From Chloroflexota bacterium (GTDB taxonomy: Bacteria; Chloroflexota; Anaerolineae; Anaerolineales; Villigracilaceae): DNA of 64,000 bases. Made by a program: the position numbers and the translations under genes. The DNA is taken from contig JACRBN010000005.1 in assembly GCA_016213105.1 (NCBI GenBank), forward strand, positions 248,001 through 312,000, written 5' to 3'. Below the pieces are notes generated by a model, which had not been told where the DNA came from, made no database searches, and saw only the letters and a list, made by a program, of their open reading frames with translations. Shown here piece after piece: positions 50,643 through 59,401 of the stretch. The first letter of the stretch is position 1, and each line of letters starts with the position of its first letter.

Positions 50643-50728
50643 CAGTGGTCAGTGGATAGTGGAAAGTGGTCAGCAAGGAAGTCGCCACCCACTACCAACC
50701 ACCTGCTATCCACAATTTGGAGCAAACC

Positions 50729-52153
50729 ATGACTCAAAAAATCACCATCGAACCCGTTACCCGTATCGAAGGCCATGCCAAGGTCACCATCCACATCAAG
50801 GATGACGGCTCGGTCGAGCACGCGTATTTACACATCAACGAATTCCGCGGCTTCGAGAAGTTCTGCGAAGGACGCCCTTATTTTGAAATGCCGTCCATCA
50901 CGCCGCGCATCTGCGGCATCTGTCCCGTCAGCCACCATCTGGCCGCTGCGAAGGCCGCCGACGAGTTACAGGGCAGTCCCGCCCCGCGTCCTGCCAATCT
51001 GCTGCGCGAACTCATGCACATGGGACAGGTCATCCAGAGTCATGGGATGCACTTCTTCGAACTCTCAGGCCCCGACCTGCTGCTCGGCTTTGACGCGGAT
51101 CCCGCCCTCCGCAATGTGATCGGACTGGCGCACACCGCGCCCGAGATCGCGCTCAAGGCGGTCGGCCTGCGCCGCTTCGGGCAGGAGATCATCCGCACCC
51201 TGGGCGGACGCCGCATCCACCCGAACTTTGCCGTGGCGGGCGGCGTCAACAAGGCGCTGCAAGCCAGCGAGCGCGAGACCATCCGCGCGGGCATCGACTC
51301 GGCCATGGAGGCCGCCCTGCTTGGCATTAGCATCATGAAGGATTGGGCGCAGCGCAACATGGAGGACATCAACAAGTTCGCCGTGTTGAAGAGCGGCTAC
51401 ATGAGCATCGTCAACCCCGACAACAGCCTCAACCTGTACGACGGCGACATCCGCCTGGTGGATAATCAGGGCAAACAACTTGAAAAATTTGCAGGCAGTA
51501 ATTACCTGGATATGATTGCCGAGCACGTGGAGAACTGGTCGTACCTCAAGTTCCCGTACTACAAGAAGATGAGCTTTCCCGAAGGCGTCTATCGCGTCGG
51601 CCCGCTCGGACGCATGAACGCCATTGATTTCATCGGCACACCCCTTGCCAATGAAGAACACAAACTCTTCAAGGCGCTCAGCGGCGGCCGCCCCGTGGAA
51701 CAGACGCTCTACTTCCACTATGCGCGCCTGATCGAGATCGTCTTCTGCATCGAGCGTGTGCGCGACCTGCTCGACGACCGCGACATCCTCAGCACCGATA
51801 TCCTCAACACCCGCAAGGACTACAAGGGCGAAGGCGTCGGCATTCTCGAAGCGCCGCGCGGCACGCTCATCCATCACTACAAGGCCGATGACACGGGCAA
51901 GCTGACCGCCGTCAACCTGATCGTGGCCACGGGCCACAACAACTGGGCCATGAGCGAAGCCGTGGATAGCGTGGCCAAGACCTACATCACGGGCGGCGAA
52001 GTCAAGGAAGGCATGCTCAACCGTGTCGAGGCCGCCGTCCGAGCGCATGATCCGTGCCTGTCCTGCTCCACGCACGCGGTCGGACAGATGCCGATTCAGA
52101 TCGAAATCCTCGACCCCTCGGGCGAAGTCACACAAACACTTTCAAGGGATTAA
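50729..52153 (+). CDS. hoxH: [NiFe] hydrogenase large subunit
   Basis: The 474-residue catalytic subunit that reversibly splits H2 at a Ni-Fe centre. The N-terminal motif RICGICPVSHH and C-terminal motif DPCLSCSTHAVGQ supply the four Cys ligands. About 25 residues follow the conserved His (AVGQMPIQIEILDPSGEVTQ plus five more); this extension is normally removed by the maturation protease encoded next. The start follows TTTGGAG; an earlier in-frame start at 50666 would translate a repeat-like leader. Subunit type and operon indicate a bidirectional NAD-linked (3d-like) enzyme. Confidence 0.95.
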   Translation: MTQKITIEPVTRIEGHAKVTIHIKDDGSVEHAYLHINEFRGFEKFCEGRPYFEMPSITPRICGICPVSHHLAAAKAADELQGSPAPRPANLLRELMHMGQVIQSHGMHFFELSGPDLLLGFDADPALRNVIGLAHTAPEIALKAVGLRRFGQEIIRTLGGRRIHPNFAVAGGVNKALQASERETIRAGIDSAMEAALLGISIMKDWAQRNMEDINKFAVLKSGYMSIVNPDNSLNLYDGDIRLVDNQGKQLEKFAGSNYLDMIAEHVENWSYLKFPYYKKMSFPEGVYRVGPLGRMNAIDFIGTPLANEEHKLFKALSGGRPVEQTLYFHYARLIEIVFCIERVRDLLDDRDILSTDILNTRKDYKGEGVGILEAPRGTLIHHYKADDTGKLTAVNLIVATGHNNWAMSEAVDSVAKTYITGGEVKEGMLNRVEAAVRAHDPCLSCSTHAVGQMPIQIEILDPSGEVTQTLSRD

Positions 52154-52154
52154 T

Positions 52155-52223
52155 CAACCACAGATAAACACGGATGAAATCAATCCATCCCCATCCGTGT
52201 TTATCTGCGTTCATCTGTGGTGA
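52155..52223. repeat. CCACAGAT-type inverted repeat
   Basis: CCACAGATAAACACGGATG and its near-inverse CATCCGTGTTTATCTG followed by CATCTGTGG form a hairpin filling the 70-base gap between hoxH and the protease gene. The same kind of element is common in other bacterial intergenic regions. Confidence 0.75.
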
Positions 52224-52745
52224 ATGACTATGAACACTCTCTTCATCGGATACGGAAACCCTGACCGTCAGGACGACGGCGTGGCCTGGCACGTACTGAA
52301 AAGCATTGCCGACCAGCTTGGGTTGGAGACTTCTCCCTCATGGGAGGAGCCGCTGCCCTGCGCGCCTGGCTTGACCTTTGCTTTCCATTTACAACTCACC
52401 CCTGAGATGGCCGAGGATCTTTCCACCTTCGACCGCGTCTGCTTTGTGGATGCGCACACGGGCAACATCCCCGACGACGTGCAGCTGGTGGAACTGGCGC
52501 CCGAGTACCAGACCTCGCCCTTCACCCATCACCTGACGCCCGAGATGCTGCTCTCCATGTGCGGGTCGCTCTATAACCGGGTGCCCGAGGCCATCCTGGT
52601 CTCGGTGCGCGGATATGAGTTTGGATTCGAGACCGAATTATCCACATGTACGGCCTTCCTCGTCGCCGAGGCGGTGGAGCAGGCGCGGGGCTGGCTGGAA
52701 GCGCCCAAGGCGGTGGAAAGGTTTGTCGGGGCGGTTCAGGCCTAG
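52224..52745 (+). CDS. hoxW: Hydrogenase maturation endopeptidase
   Basis: A 173-residue HycI/HoxW-type protease that removes the C-terminal peptide of the large subunit after nickel insertion. The family start MNTLFIGYGNPDRQDDGVAW contains the first metal-binding acidic residue, CFVDAHTGNIPDDV the second, and THHLTPEMLL the conserved His. A second ATG six bases later is an equally possible start. It directly follows hoxH and ends the hydrogenase locus. Confidence 0.88.
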   Translation: MTMNTLFIGYGNPDRQDDGVAWHVLKSIADQLGLETSPSWEEPLPCAPGLTFAFHLQLTPEMAEDLSTFDRVCFVDAHTGNIPDDVQLVELAPEYQTSPFTHHLTPEMLLSMCGSLYNRVPEAILVSVRGYEFGFETELSTCTAFLVAEAVEQARGWLEAPKAVERFVGAVQA

Positions 52746-52841
52746 GTCCAGGAAAGTGGGGCGGGAATTTCATCCAGGAAAAATATCAATTTTGTAAAGT
52801 CGGGGATATAATTAAAAAAACTCACCGAAAGGGATGCTGCC

Positions 52842-53942
52842 ATGCCTGATCCTCGTGTTGCCAAACTCGCGAAAGTGCTTGTCCAATATTCCGTCGGGCT
52901 GAAGCCTGGCGACCAGGTCTACATCCGCACCAGCCCGGTGGCGGACGAACTTACGCTGGCCGTGTACACCGAGGCCATCCAGGCGGGCGCCCATCCCCTG
53001 GTTATCAGTCAGGCCGAGGGTACCCAGGAGGCCTTTTTCAAGTACGCCAATGACGATCAGTTGGATTACGTCTCGCCTGTGACCAGCATGATGATCGAAA
53101 CCTTCGACGCCTACATCAACCTGTGGACCGAGACGAATACGCGCGAGTTGAGCGGCATCGATCCCACGCGCATGGCGCGTACGCGCAAGGCCAACGCCAA
53201 GATCAACCAGCGCTTCATGGAACGCGCCGCCGAAGGCAAACTGCGCTGGTCGCTGACGGTCTTCCCCTGCCAGGCGTTCGCGCAGGAGGCCAACATGTCG
53301 CTGGCCGATTACACCGAGTTCGTGTACGGCGCGGGCATGCTTAACGAGGACGATCCCGTGGCGTTCTGGCGCGGGGAGGGCGAGAAACAGCAAACCCTCA
53401 TCCAATGGCTCAAGGGCCACGAACAGGCTGTGCTCAAGGGCGCCAACATCGACCTGAGTATGTCCATCAAGGAACGCACCTTCATCGAATGCTCGGGCCA
53501 CGAAAACTTCCCCGACGGGGAAATCTTCACAGGCCCCGTGGAAGACTCGGTCAACGGCTGGGTGCGCTTCAAATATCCCGCCATCTACAACGGGCAGGAG
53601 ATCGAAGACATCGAATTGTGGTTCGAGAACGGCAAGGTGGTCAAGGAGAAGGCGGGCAAGAACCAGGAGCTGCTGACCTCCCTGCTCAATACCGATGACG
53701 GCTCGCGCACGCTTGGCGAGTGGGGCATCGGCACCAATTACGGCATCCAGCGCTTCACCAAAAACATGCTCTTCGACGAGAAGATCGGCGGCACGATCCA
53801 CCTGGCGGTCGGCGCGGCCTATCCCGAAAGCGGCGGCAAGAACGAATCGGGTCTGCACTGGGATATGCTGTGCGACATGGGCGAATCCGAGATCAAGATC
53901 GACGGCGAACTCTTCTATAAAGACGGACATCCCATCATTTAA
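52842..53942 (+). CDS. M29-family aminopeptidase
   Basis: A 366-residue metal-dependent aminopeptidase of the thermophilic AmpS/AmpT (M29) family, which trims N-terminal residues from peptides. Conserved blocks are VGLKPGDQVYIRTSPVADEL, ECSGHENFPDGEIFTGPVED, EWGIGTNYGIQRFTKNMLFD, GTIHLAVGAAYPESGGKNES and LHWDMLCDM, carrying the metal-binding Glu, His, Tyr and Asp residues. It starts after GAAAGGG, and a TATAAT at 52806-52811 is a likely -10 box. Confidence 0.93.
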   Translation: MPDPRVAKLAKVLVQYSVGLKPGDQVYIRTSPVADELTLAVYTEAIQAGAHPLVISQAEGTQEAFFKYANDDQLDYVSPVTSMMIETFDAYINLWTETNTRELSGIDPTRMARTRKANAKINQRFMERAAEGKLRWSLTVFPCQAFAQEANMSLADYTEFVYGAGMLNEDDPVAFWRGEGEKQQTLIQWLKGHEQAVLKGANIDLSMSIKERTFIECSGHENFPDGEIFTGPVEDSVNGWVRFKYPAIYNGQEIEDIELWFENGKVVKEKAGKNQELLTSLLNTDDGSRTLGEWGIGTNYGIQRFTKNMLFDEKIGGTIHLAVGAAYPESGGKNESGLHWDMLCDMGESEIKIDGELFYKDGHPII

Positions 53943-53950
53943 TGGTGCTT

Positions 53951-54631
53951 ATGAGTGACTTTTTTGACGCCATCAAACAAGGCCAGGCGGAGGAGGTCAA
54001 ACGCCTGCTTGGTTTGGACCCGAGCCTGATCCACAGCAAGGAAAATGGACTCAGCCCGGTGTTGGTGGCTGCCTACCATCAGAATATCGACCTGGCGAAT
54101 TTCCTGGCCGAGAAGAAGGTGTCCCTCACGATCTATGAGGCCGCCGCCCTGGGCAAGACCGACCACGTCATCCGCATTCTGGCGCGCGAGCCAGAGTTGG
54201 TCAAAGCACACGCCGAGGACGGTTTCCATCTGCTGGGATTGGCCTGTTTCTTCGGGCACTACGAAACGGCCAAATACCTGATCAAGGCGGGAGCGGCGGT
54301 CAACTCGGCCTCGCGGAACGCCTTGCAGGCCACCCCGCTCCACTCGGCCGTGGCGGCGGACAACCTCGAGATTGTCGACCTGCTGGTCGCCAACGGCGCG
54401 GATCCCAATACCCGTGAACAGGGCGGATTCGCCCCGCTGCACCTGGCGGCGCAGAACGGCAACATGGACATCATCCGCGCGCTGATCTTCGGCGGCGCCG
54501 ACCTGGATGCCCACAGCGACGACGGAAAACTGCCCGTGGACATGGCGCTCGACGCCAATCAGGAGGAGGCGGCCAGACTGCTCCTGGAAGGCATCACCCG
54601 ACGGACGCGGGCCAGGCGGGCCAACCCATAA
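53951..54631 (+). CDS. Ankyrin-repeat protein
   Basis: A 226-residue protein made of about six ankyrin repeats. Clear ones are TPLHSAVAADNLEIVDLLVA, NGADPNTREQGGFAPLHLAA and QNGNMDIIRALIFGGADLDA. No other domain or signal is present, so it is a cytoplasmic binding protein. It begins nine bases after the aminopeptidase stop and is probably co-transcribed. An in-frame ATG at 53942 overlapping that stop is less likely. The partner is unknown. Confidence 0.85.
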   Translation: MSDFFDAIKQGQAEEVKRLLGLDPSLIHSKENGLSPVLVAAYHQNIDLANFLAEKKVSLTIYEAAALGKTDHVIRILAREPELVKAHAEDGFHLLGLACFFGHYETAKYLIKAGAAVNSASRNALQATPLHSAVAADNLEIVDLLVANGADPNTREQGGFAPLHLAAQNGNMDIIRALIFGGADLDAHSDDGKLPVDMALDANQEEAARLLLEGITRRTRARRANP

Positions 54632-54660
54632 ATCCATGAGAAATTCCCCCACCAGTTTTG

Positions 54661-54703
54661 CGACTTCCTTTTCACTTCCCCGTATGTAAAAGGAAGTCGT
54701 TTA
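54661..54703 (+). terminator. Terminator after the ankyrin gene
   Basis: CGACTTCCTTTT / AAAAGGAAGTCG 12-bp stem with a 15-base loop, followed by TTTAATTT. Confidence 0.7.
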
Positions 54704-54720
54704 ATTTCAAAGGAGCTGCG

Positions 54721-56070
54721 ATGAAACACCTTCATAAATTTCTGTCCATTTTTGTATTGCTGGCCCTGGTCAGCCTGGTAATTGCCACACCCGCCCGCGC
54801 GTTCGATGGACGCACCGGGCAGGATGTGACCATCGGGGCGGATGAAGTCATCAATGATGACCTGTACGTTTCTGCCGAAAACTTCACCCTGGATGGCACC
54901 GTCAAGGGCGACCTGGTTGTGATTGGATCGCTCATCACCATCAACGGCACCGTGGAAGGCGACCTGATCGCCGCGGGGCAGGCCATCGTCATCAACGGCA
55001 CGGTCACGGATGACGTGCGCATGGCGGGCGCCGCCATGCAGGTCAATGACGGCGCTGAGATCGGCGACGATATGGTGGCGGCGGGCGCCAGCATCGAAGC
55101 CAAGTCAGGCTCCGTCATCGGCGGGGAAGTGGTCGTGGCGGGGGCGCAGGCCGTCCTGTCTGGCGACGTGGCGGGGGACGTCCTGGCGGCCACTGGCGCG
55201 CTCGAACTGAACGGCACCTTCGGCGGAGACGTGGATGCCTATGTGGATGCCTCCGCCGAGAGCGGCCAGGCCATGCCCATGAACATGTACATGACGGACG
55301 TGCCCATCGCGATCCCGTCCGTGAAAACGGGCCTGACCGTGGATGAAAAGGCCGTCATCGAAGGCAATCTGCACTACACCAGTGCCGTGGATCTGGAAAT
55401 CCCCGCAGTGGTGGGCGGCAAGGTCACCCGCACCGAACCCGCGGTCGATCCCAAAGAAGTGTCCGTAGTGATCGAACCGACTGCCGGCCAGAAGGTGATG
55501 AACTGGGGCTTCGACATCCTGCGCTGGATGGTGACCCTGATCGTGCTCAGTCTCGTCCTCGGCTGGCTCTTCCCCAAATTCATGAAGGCCGTGCCGCAGG
55601 GTCTGTGGGATAAACCCTGGCCGAGTCTGGGCTGGGGCCTGGTGGCCTTCTCCTCGGTCGGCTTTGTGGGCCTGCTGATCTTCATCCTCTGGATCATGGG
55701 GATCATATTCTCCTCCATGCTCACCCTGGGATGGCTGACGGCCACGATCGTCATGGTCGGCCTGCTGGCCCAGATCGCCCTGGTCTTTGGGTTCATCCTG
55801 GTCACCTTCCTGCTGACCCAGATTCTGGTCGGTGAGAACATCGGCAAGTGGATCCTGTCCCGCGCGAAGCCCGAGCTGGCCGAACACAAGTATTGGCCGT
55901 CCATCCTCGGCATCGTGGTGCTCGTCCTGGGCCTGAGCCTGTTGAGCTTCCCGCTGGTGCCCTTCCTCGGCGGCTTCGGCTTCCTGTTGTGGTTTGTCGT
56001 GGTCCTGTTCGGCTTCGGCGCCCTGTGGCTGTGGGGCCGCGTCCTCTGGCAGGCCCGCACGACGGCCTAA
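54721..56070 (+). CDS. Polymer-forming (bactofilin-like) membrane protein
   Basis: A 449-residue exported protein. A signal peptide ends at about residue 29 (VIATPARA/FDG). Residues 35-230 are short beta-helix turns of the polymer-forming cytoskeletal type (DGTVKGDLVVIGSLITINGT, VEGDLIAAGQAIVINGTVTD). The C-terminal 180 residues hold about four to five transmembrane helices. The start follows AAGGAGCTGCG. The architecture suggests an extracytoplasmic beta-solenoid fixed to the membrane; its function is unknown. Confidence 0.85.
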   Translation: MKHLHKFLSIFVLLALVSLVIATPARAFDGRTGQDVTIGADEVINDDLYVSAENFTLDGTVKGDLVVIGSLITINGTVEGDLIAAGQAIVINGTVTDDVRMAGAAMQVNDGAEIGDDMVAAGASIEAKSGSVIGGEVVVAGAQAVLSGDVAGDVLAATGALELNGTFGGDVDAYVDASAESGQAMPMNMYMTDVPIAIPSVKTGLTVDEKAVIEGNLHYTSAVDLEIPAVVGGKVTRTEPAVDPKEVSVVIEPTAGQKVMNWGFDILRWMVTLIVLSLVLGWLFPKFMKAVPQGLWDKPWPSLGWGLVAFSSVGFVGLLIFILWIMGIIFSSMLTLGWLTATIVMVGLLAQIALVFGFILVTFLLTQILVGENIGKWILSRAKPELAEHKYWPSILGIVVLVLGLSLLSFPLVPFLGGFGFLLWFVVVLFGFGALWLWGRVLWQARTTA

Positions 56071-56089
56071 ACGCACCTGCTTCCATTTG

Positions 56090-56124
56090 AAACATCCAGG
56101 CGAAACCGTTTGCCTGGATGTTTT
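56090..56124 (+). terminator. Terminator after the polymer-forming protein gene
   Basis: AACATCCAGGC / GCCTGGATGTT stem with a 10-base loop, followed by TTGATTTC. Confidence 0.8.
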
Positions 56125-56168
56125 GATTTCCCAGAATTTGACAATTCTTATCAGGTATAATACGCGCC

Positions 56169-58148
56169 ATGTTAACTCCCGAGCAAATCGAAGCCAAACT
56201 CGACCGCATCCTTTTAAAGGTACAGAAGCCCGGCCGCTATGTCGGCGGCGAACTCAACATCACGGTCAAGGATTGGGAAGCTGCCGCCACGAAGGTGGCT
56301 CTCGTCTTCCCCGATATTTACGACATCGGCGTTTCCAATGTTGGCCTGAAGATCCTCTACGACCAGATCAACCAGCGCGCGGACTCGCTGGCTGAACGCG
56401 CCTACGTCCCCTGGCTGGATATGGAAGCCCTGATGCGCGAGCATGAGATTCCGCTCTACTCGCTTGAATCGAAGCGCCCCCTGGCGGAGTTTGACCTGAT
56501 CGGCTTCACCCTGCCCTACGAGACGCTCTACACCAACGCCCTCAACGCCCTCGACCTGGCGGGGATTCCCGTCCGTTCGGCGGAGCGCGGCGAGGAGCAT
56601 CCCATCGTCATCGCGGGCGGCCACTCGACCATGAACCCCGAGCCGATGCATGCCTTTATCGATGCGTTCGTGATCGGCGAGGGCGAGGAAGTCATTCACG
56701 ATATCATTGACGCGATACAGAAGGTCAAAGGTCGAATGTCGAAAGTCAAAGTCAAGGATGATTTTCGACATTCGATGTTCAACCGCAACGCCATCCTGCT
56801 CGAACTGGCCCGTATCCCTGGCGTGTATGTGCCCAAATTCTACGAGACTTCCTACCTGGATGATGGCACGGTCTCGAACATCGAGACGCTGGTCGAAGGC
56901 CTTGCCAATCCCGTGGTCAAGCGCATCGTGACCAAACTGCCTCCGCCGCCGACCAAGTTCATCGTCCCCAACATCGACATTGTCCACAACCGCGTCACGG
57001 TCGAGATCATGCGCGGCTGTACGCGCGGATGCCGCTTCTGCCATGCGGGCATGATCACCCGTCCCGTGCGCGAACGGACGGTCGAGGAAATTGTCGCGGC
57101 CGCCGATGAAGCCGTGCGCGCCACGGGCTTCGAGGAACTGGCGCTGCTCTCGCTATCCTCCTCCGATTACACCCACATCCTCGAACTCGTCACCGCCGTG
57201 GGTGAGAAATTCCAGGGCAGGCAGTTGAATGTCTCGCTGCCCTCCCTGCGCATCGAGTCGGTTTCCATCGACCTGATGGACAAACTGCGCCAGCGCCGCA
57301 CGGGCGGATTCACGCTCGCGCCCGAGGCCGCCACCGAGCGCATGCGCCGCATCATCAACAAATACATCCCCGATGAGGACATCCTCAACACCACGCGCGA
57401 GATCTACGCGCGCGGCTGGACCACGATCAAGCTATATTTCATGATCGGACATCCCAGCGAGACGCTCGAAGACGTGCAGGCCATCGCGGATCTGTGCAAG
57501 CGCGTGCTGGCCGAGGGCCGCAAGGTCATCGGCTGGAAGGCCAAGCTGAACGCGGGCGTCAGCACCTTCGTGCCCAAGTCACAGACACCCTTCCAGTGGG
57601 TCTCGGTGGACACGCGTGAGCGCATCCTCGAAAAGCAGGCCATCCTCAAGCGTGAGTTGTTCAAGGACCGCAACATCAAGTTGAGCCTGACCAGCCCCGA
57701 TGACTCCCTGTTGGAAGCCTGGCTCTCGCGCGGCGACCGACGCACCTCCGAGGTGGTCTACTCTGCCTGGAAGAACGGCGCCAAGTTCGACGCCTGGGAC
57801 GAGGGCCGCAAGCCCGCCATTTGGAAGGCCGCTTTCGACGAGACCGGACTCGACGTGGACTTCTACACCGCCCGCCAGCGCCGCACCGACGAGGTCTTCC
57901 CGTGGGATCACATCACCGCGGCCGTGCGCAAGAATTTCCTGTTCCAGGATTTCCGCATGTCACTGGAAGGCGAGATCCGCGTGGACTGCCGCCTGAACTG
58001 CTTCGCCTGCGGCATCCTGCCGACCTTCTCGAACCTGCGCCGCGAGAACCCGGGCGAGGGCTGGAAGTGTCCCGATGTGAAATCGCCCGCTAAAAAAGTG
58101 ATCAGTAACCAGTTATCAGTGATCAGTGACTCCCTGGCAGGCGACTGA
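56169..58148 (+). CDS. B12-binding-type radical SAM protein (TIGR03960-like)
   Basis: A 659-residue radical SAM enzyme. An N-terminal cobalamin-binding-like domain includes VALVFPDIYDIGVSNVGLKI and IVIAGGHSTMNPEP. The cluster motif CTRGCRFCHAGMITRPVRER (C-x3-C-x2-C) is intact, followed by a SAM-type barrel (LSSSDYTHI, GFTLAPEAATERMRRIINKY) and late cysteines NCFACGILPTF. Two stretches, residues about 185-205 and the last 16, look like translated intergenic repeats. TATAAT lies eight bases before the ATG with no Shine-Dalgarno, so the mRNA may be leaderless. The DUF2344 partner gene is two genes downstream. Confidence 0.9.
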   Translation: MLTPEQIEAKLDRILLKVQKPGRYVGGELNITVKDWEAAATKVALVFPDIYDIGVSNVGLKILYDQINQRADSLAERAYVPWLDMEALMREHEIPLYSLESKRPLAEFDLIGFTLPYETLYTNALNALDLAGIPVRSAERGEEHPIVIAGGHSTMNPEPMHAFIDAFVIGEGEEVIHDIIDAIQKVKGRMSKVKVKDDFRHSMFNRNAILLELARIPGVYVPKFYETSYLDDGTVSNIETLVEGLANPVVKRIVTKLPPPPTKFIVPNIDIVHNRVTVEIMRGCTRGCRFCHAGMITRPVRERTVEEIVAAADEAVRATGFEELALLSLSSSDYTHILELVTAVGEKFQGRQLNVSLPSLRIESVSIDLMDKLRQRRTGGFTLAPEAATERMRRIINKYIPDEDILNTTREIYARGWTTIKLYFMIGHPSETLEDVQAIADLCKRVLAEGRKVIGWKAKLNAGVSTFVPKSQTPFQWVSVDTRERILEKQAILKRELFKDRNIKLSLTSPDDSLLEAWLSRGDRRTSEVVYSAWKNGAKFDAWDEGRKPAIWKAAFDETGLDVDFYTARQRRTDEVFPWDHITAAVRKNFLFQDFRMSLEGEIRVDCRLNCFACGILPTFSNLRRENPGEGWKCPDVKSPAKKVISNQLSVISDSLAGD

Positions 58149-58669
58149 TGAGAAAGGCGCAATTGCTGGCCCGCATGATGATCGCCCGCGATGAGTGGGA
58201 ACTGCTGGTGAACCACGTCGGCTCGATTCGCGTGGGGATCGGCGGTGTTTCGGGACATTGGTCGGTGAAGAACATCGTCGCGCACGTCATGACGCGCGAG
58301 CAGCACCTGGCCGACCGACTGGCCGAGTACGCGCGCGGGGAGCCCTGCCGCCCCTGCGGGAATTGGGAGTCCTTCGACGCCTTCATCGAGGAATACGGCT
58401 TTCCAGACTTCGACTCCCCGCTCATCAGCCAGGATGCGGCCAACGAACTGGTCTACGAAAAATACAAGAATGCCGCCATGAACGAGTTGGTGGCCGATGA
58501 ATTGAACGCCTTCTCCGCCGTGCTGGCGGGCGTCCGCGCCCTGACGGAGGAGCAGTTGGACGAGTTCAACCTGGCCCCGAAGATCAAACACGTCACCATC
58601 GAGCATTACCGCCACCACATGGCCGACATCCGCAAACGCTTCAAACGAACCCTGCTGAGACAATCCTGA
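58148..58669 (+). CDS. DinB/DfsB-like four-helix protein
   Basis: A 173-residue protein of the DinB-like (ClbS/DfsB, DUF1706-type) helical-bundle superfamily. Typical features are the N-terminal AQLLARMMIARDEWELLVNH, then VSGHWSVKNIVAHVMTREQH and a late histidine-rich helix VTIEHYRHHMADIRKRF, which can provide a metal-binding site. It overlaps the radical SAM gene by one base and the DUF2344 gene by one base, so the three are translated together. The enzymatic role is unknown. Confidence 0.8.
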   Translation: MRKAQLLARMMIARDEWELLVNHVGSIRVGIGGVSGHWSVKNIVAHVMTREQHLADRLAEYARGEPCRPCGNWESFDAFIEEYGFPDFDSPLISQDAANELVYEKYKNAAMNELVADELNAFSAVLAGVRALTEEQLDEFNLAPKIKHVTIEHYRHHMADIRKRFKRTLLRQS

Positions 58670-59310
58670 TGCGCCTACGAATCACCTTTGCAAAACAGAA
58701 TGCGCTGCGCTACACCGGTCACCTCGACTTGCACCGCATTTGGGAACGGGCCTCGCGCCGCGCCGAACTGCCCCTGGCCTACAGCCAGGGGTTTCATCCG
58801 CAACCCAAGATCAGCCTGGCCTCGGCCCTGCCGCTGGGATTCTCGTCCATCTGCGAGGTGCTGGACATGCGCCTGACCGAGGAGCTTCCGCTGGAGGGGT
58901 TGAAGGAGCGCATCCAGGCCTCCGTGCCCACGGCGTTGAAAATCCTCGACATCCAGAGCGTGGACGAAAAGCTGCCCGCCCTGCAAACGCTCGTGACCGA
59001 GGCGGAGTACGAGGTCACTTTAACGGAACCCGCCGAAGGCTCCAGGCTGGCCCAACAGGTGGCGGACATGCTGGCCGCCTCCAGCCTGCCGCGCGAGCGC
59101 CGCGGAAAGGCCTATGACCTGCGTCCGCTCCTCCTGGAGGTCAGTGTGACCGACAGGCCCGGGGAGAGCATCCGCTTGAAGATGCGCCTGGGCGCCCGCG
59201 AGGGAGCCACAGGCCGCCCCGAGGAGGTGCTCGACCACCTCGGCATTCCCGCCGACACGGTGCGCGTGGAACGGACGCGCTTGATTTTTGGCAATGAATC
59301 ATTAGAATAG
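58669..59310 (+). CDS. TIGR03936 (DUF2344) radical SAM-associated protein
   Basis: A 213-residue protein of the DUF2344 family, normally fused to or encoded near TIGR03960-type radical SAM proteins. The start MRLRITFAKQNALRYTGHLD and the motif LPLAYSQGFHPQPKISLASA are diagnostic. It overlaps the DinB-like gene by one base and ends at a 16-bp stem terminator. Joint function with the radical SAM protein, possibly RNA or cofactor modification, is inferred from conserved proximity only. Confidence 0.9.
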   Translation: MRLRITFAKQNALRYTGHLDLHRIWERASRRAELPLAYSQGFHPQPKISLASALPLGFSSICEVLDMRLTEELPLEGLKERIQASVPTALKILDIQSVDEKLPALQTLVTEAEYEVTLTEPAEGSRLAQQVADMLAASSLPRERRGKAYDLRPLLLEVSVTDRPGESIRLKMRLGAREGATGRPEEVLDHLGIPADTVRVERTRLIFGNESLE

Positions 59311-59321
59311 TACTGTCAATA

Positions 59322-59369
59322 AAAATTCGGAAGTCTGCTTGCGGCCCAATCTACAGACTTCCGAATTTT
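59322..59369 (+). terminator. Long-stem hairpin after the DUF2344 gene
   Basis: AAAATTCGGAAGTCTG / CAGACTTCCGAATTTT, a 16-bp perfect stem with a 16-base loop. The T-run is part of the stem. It probably ends the three-gene operon. Confidence 0.65.
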
Positions 59370-59401
59370 GTGTGTACGATCTTATTCAAGAGGAGAATTC
59401 C

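Noticed and set aside
50666-50728. Upstream start for hoxH
   Set aside because: The extension translates a GTGGTCAGTGGATAG-type repeat; the ATG at 50729 has a ribosome site and the canonical HoxH start.
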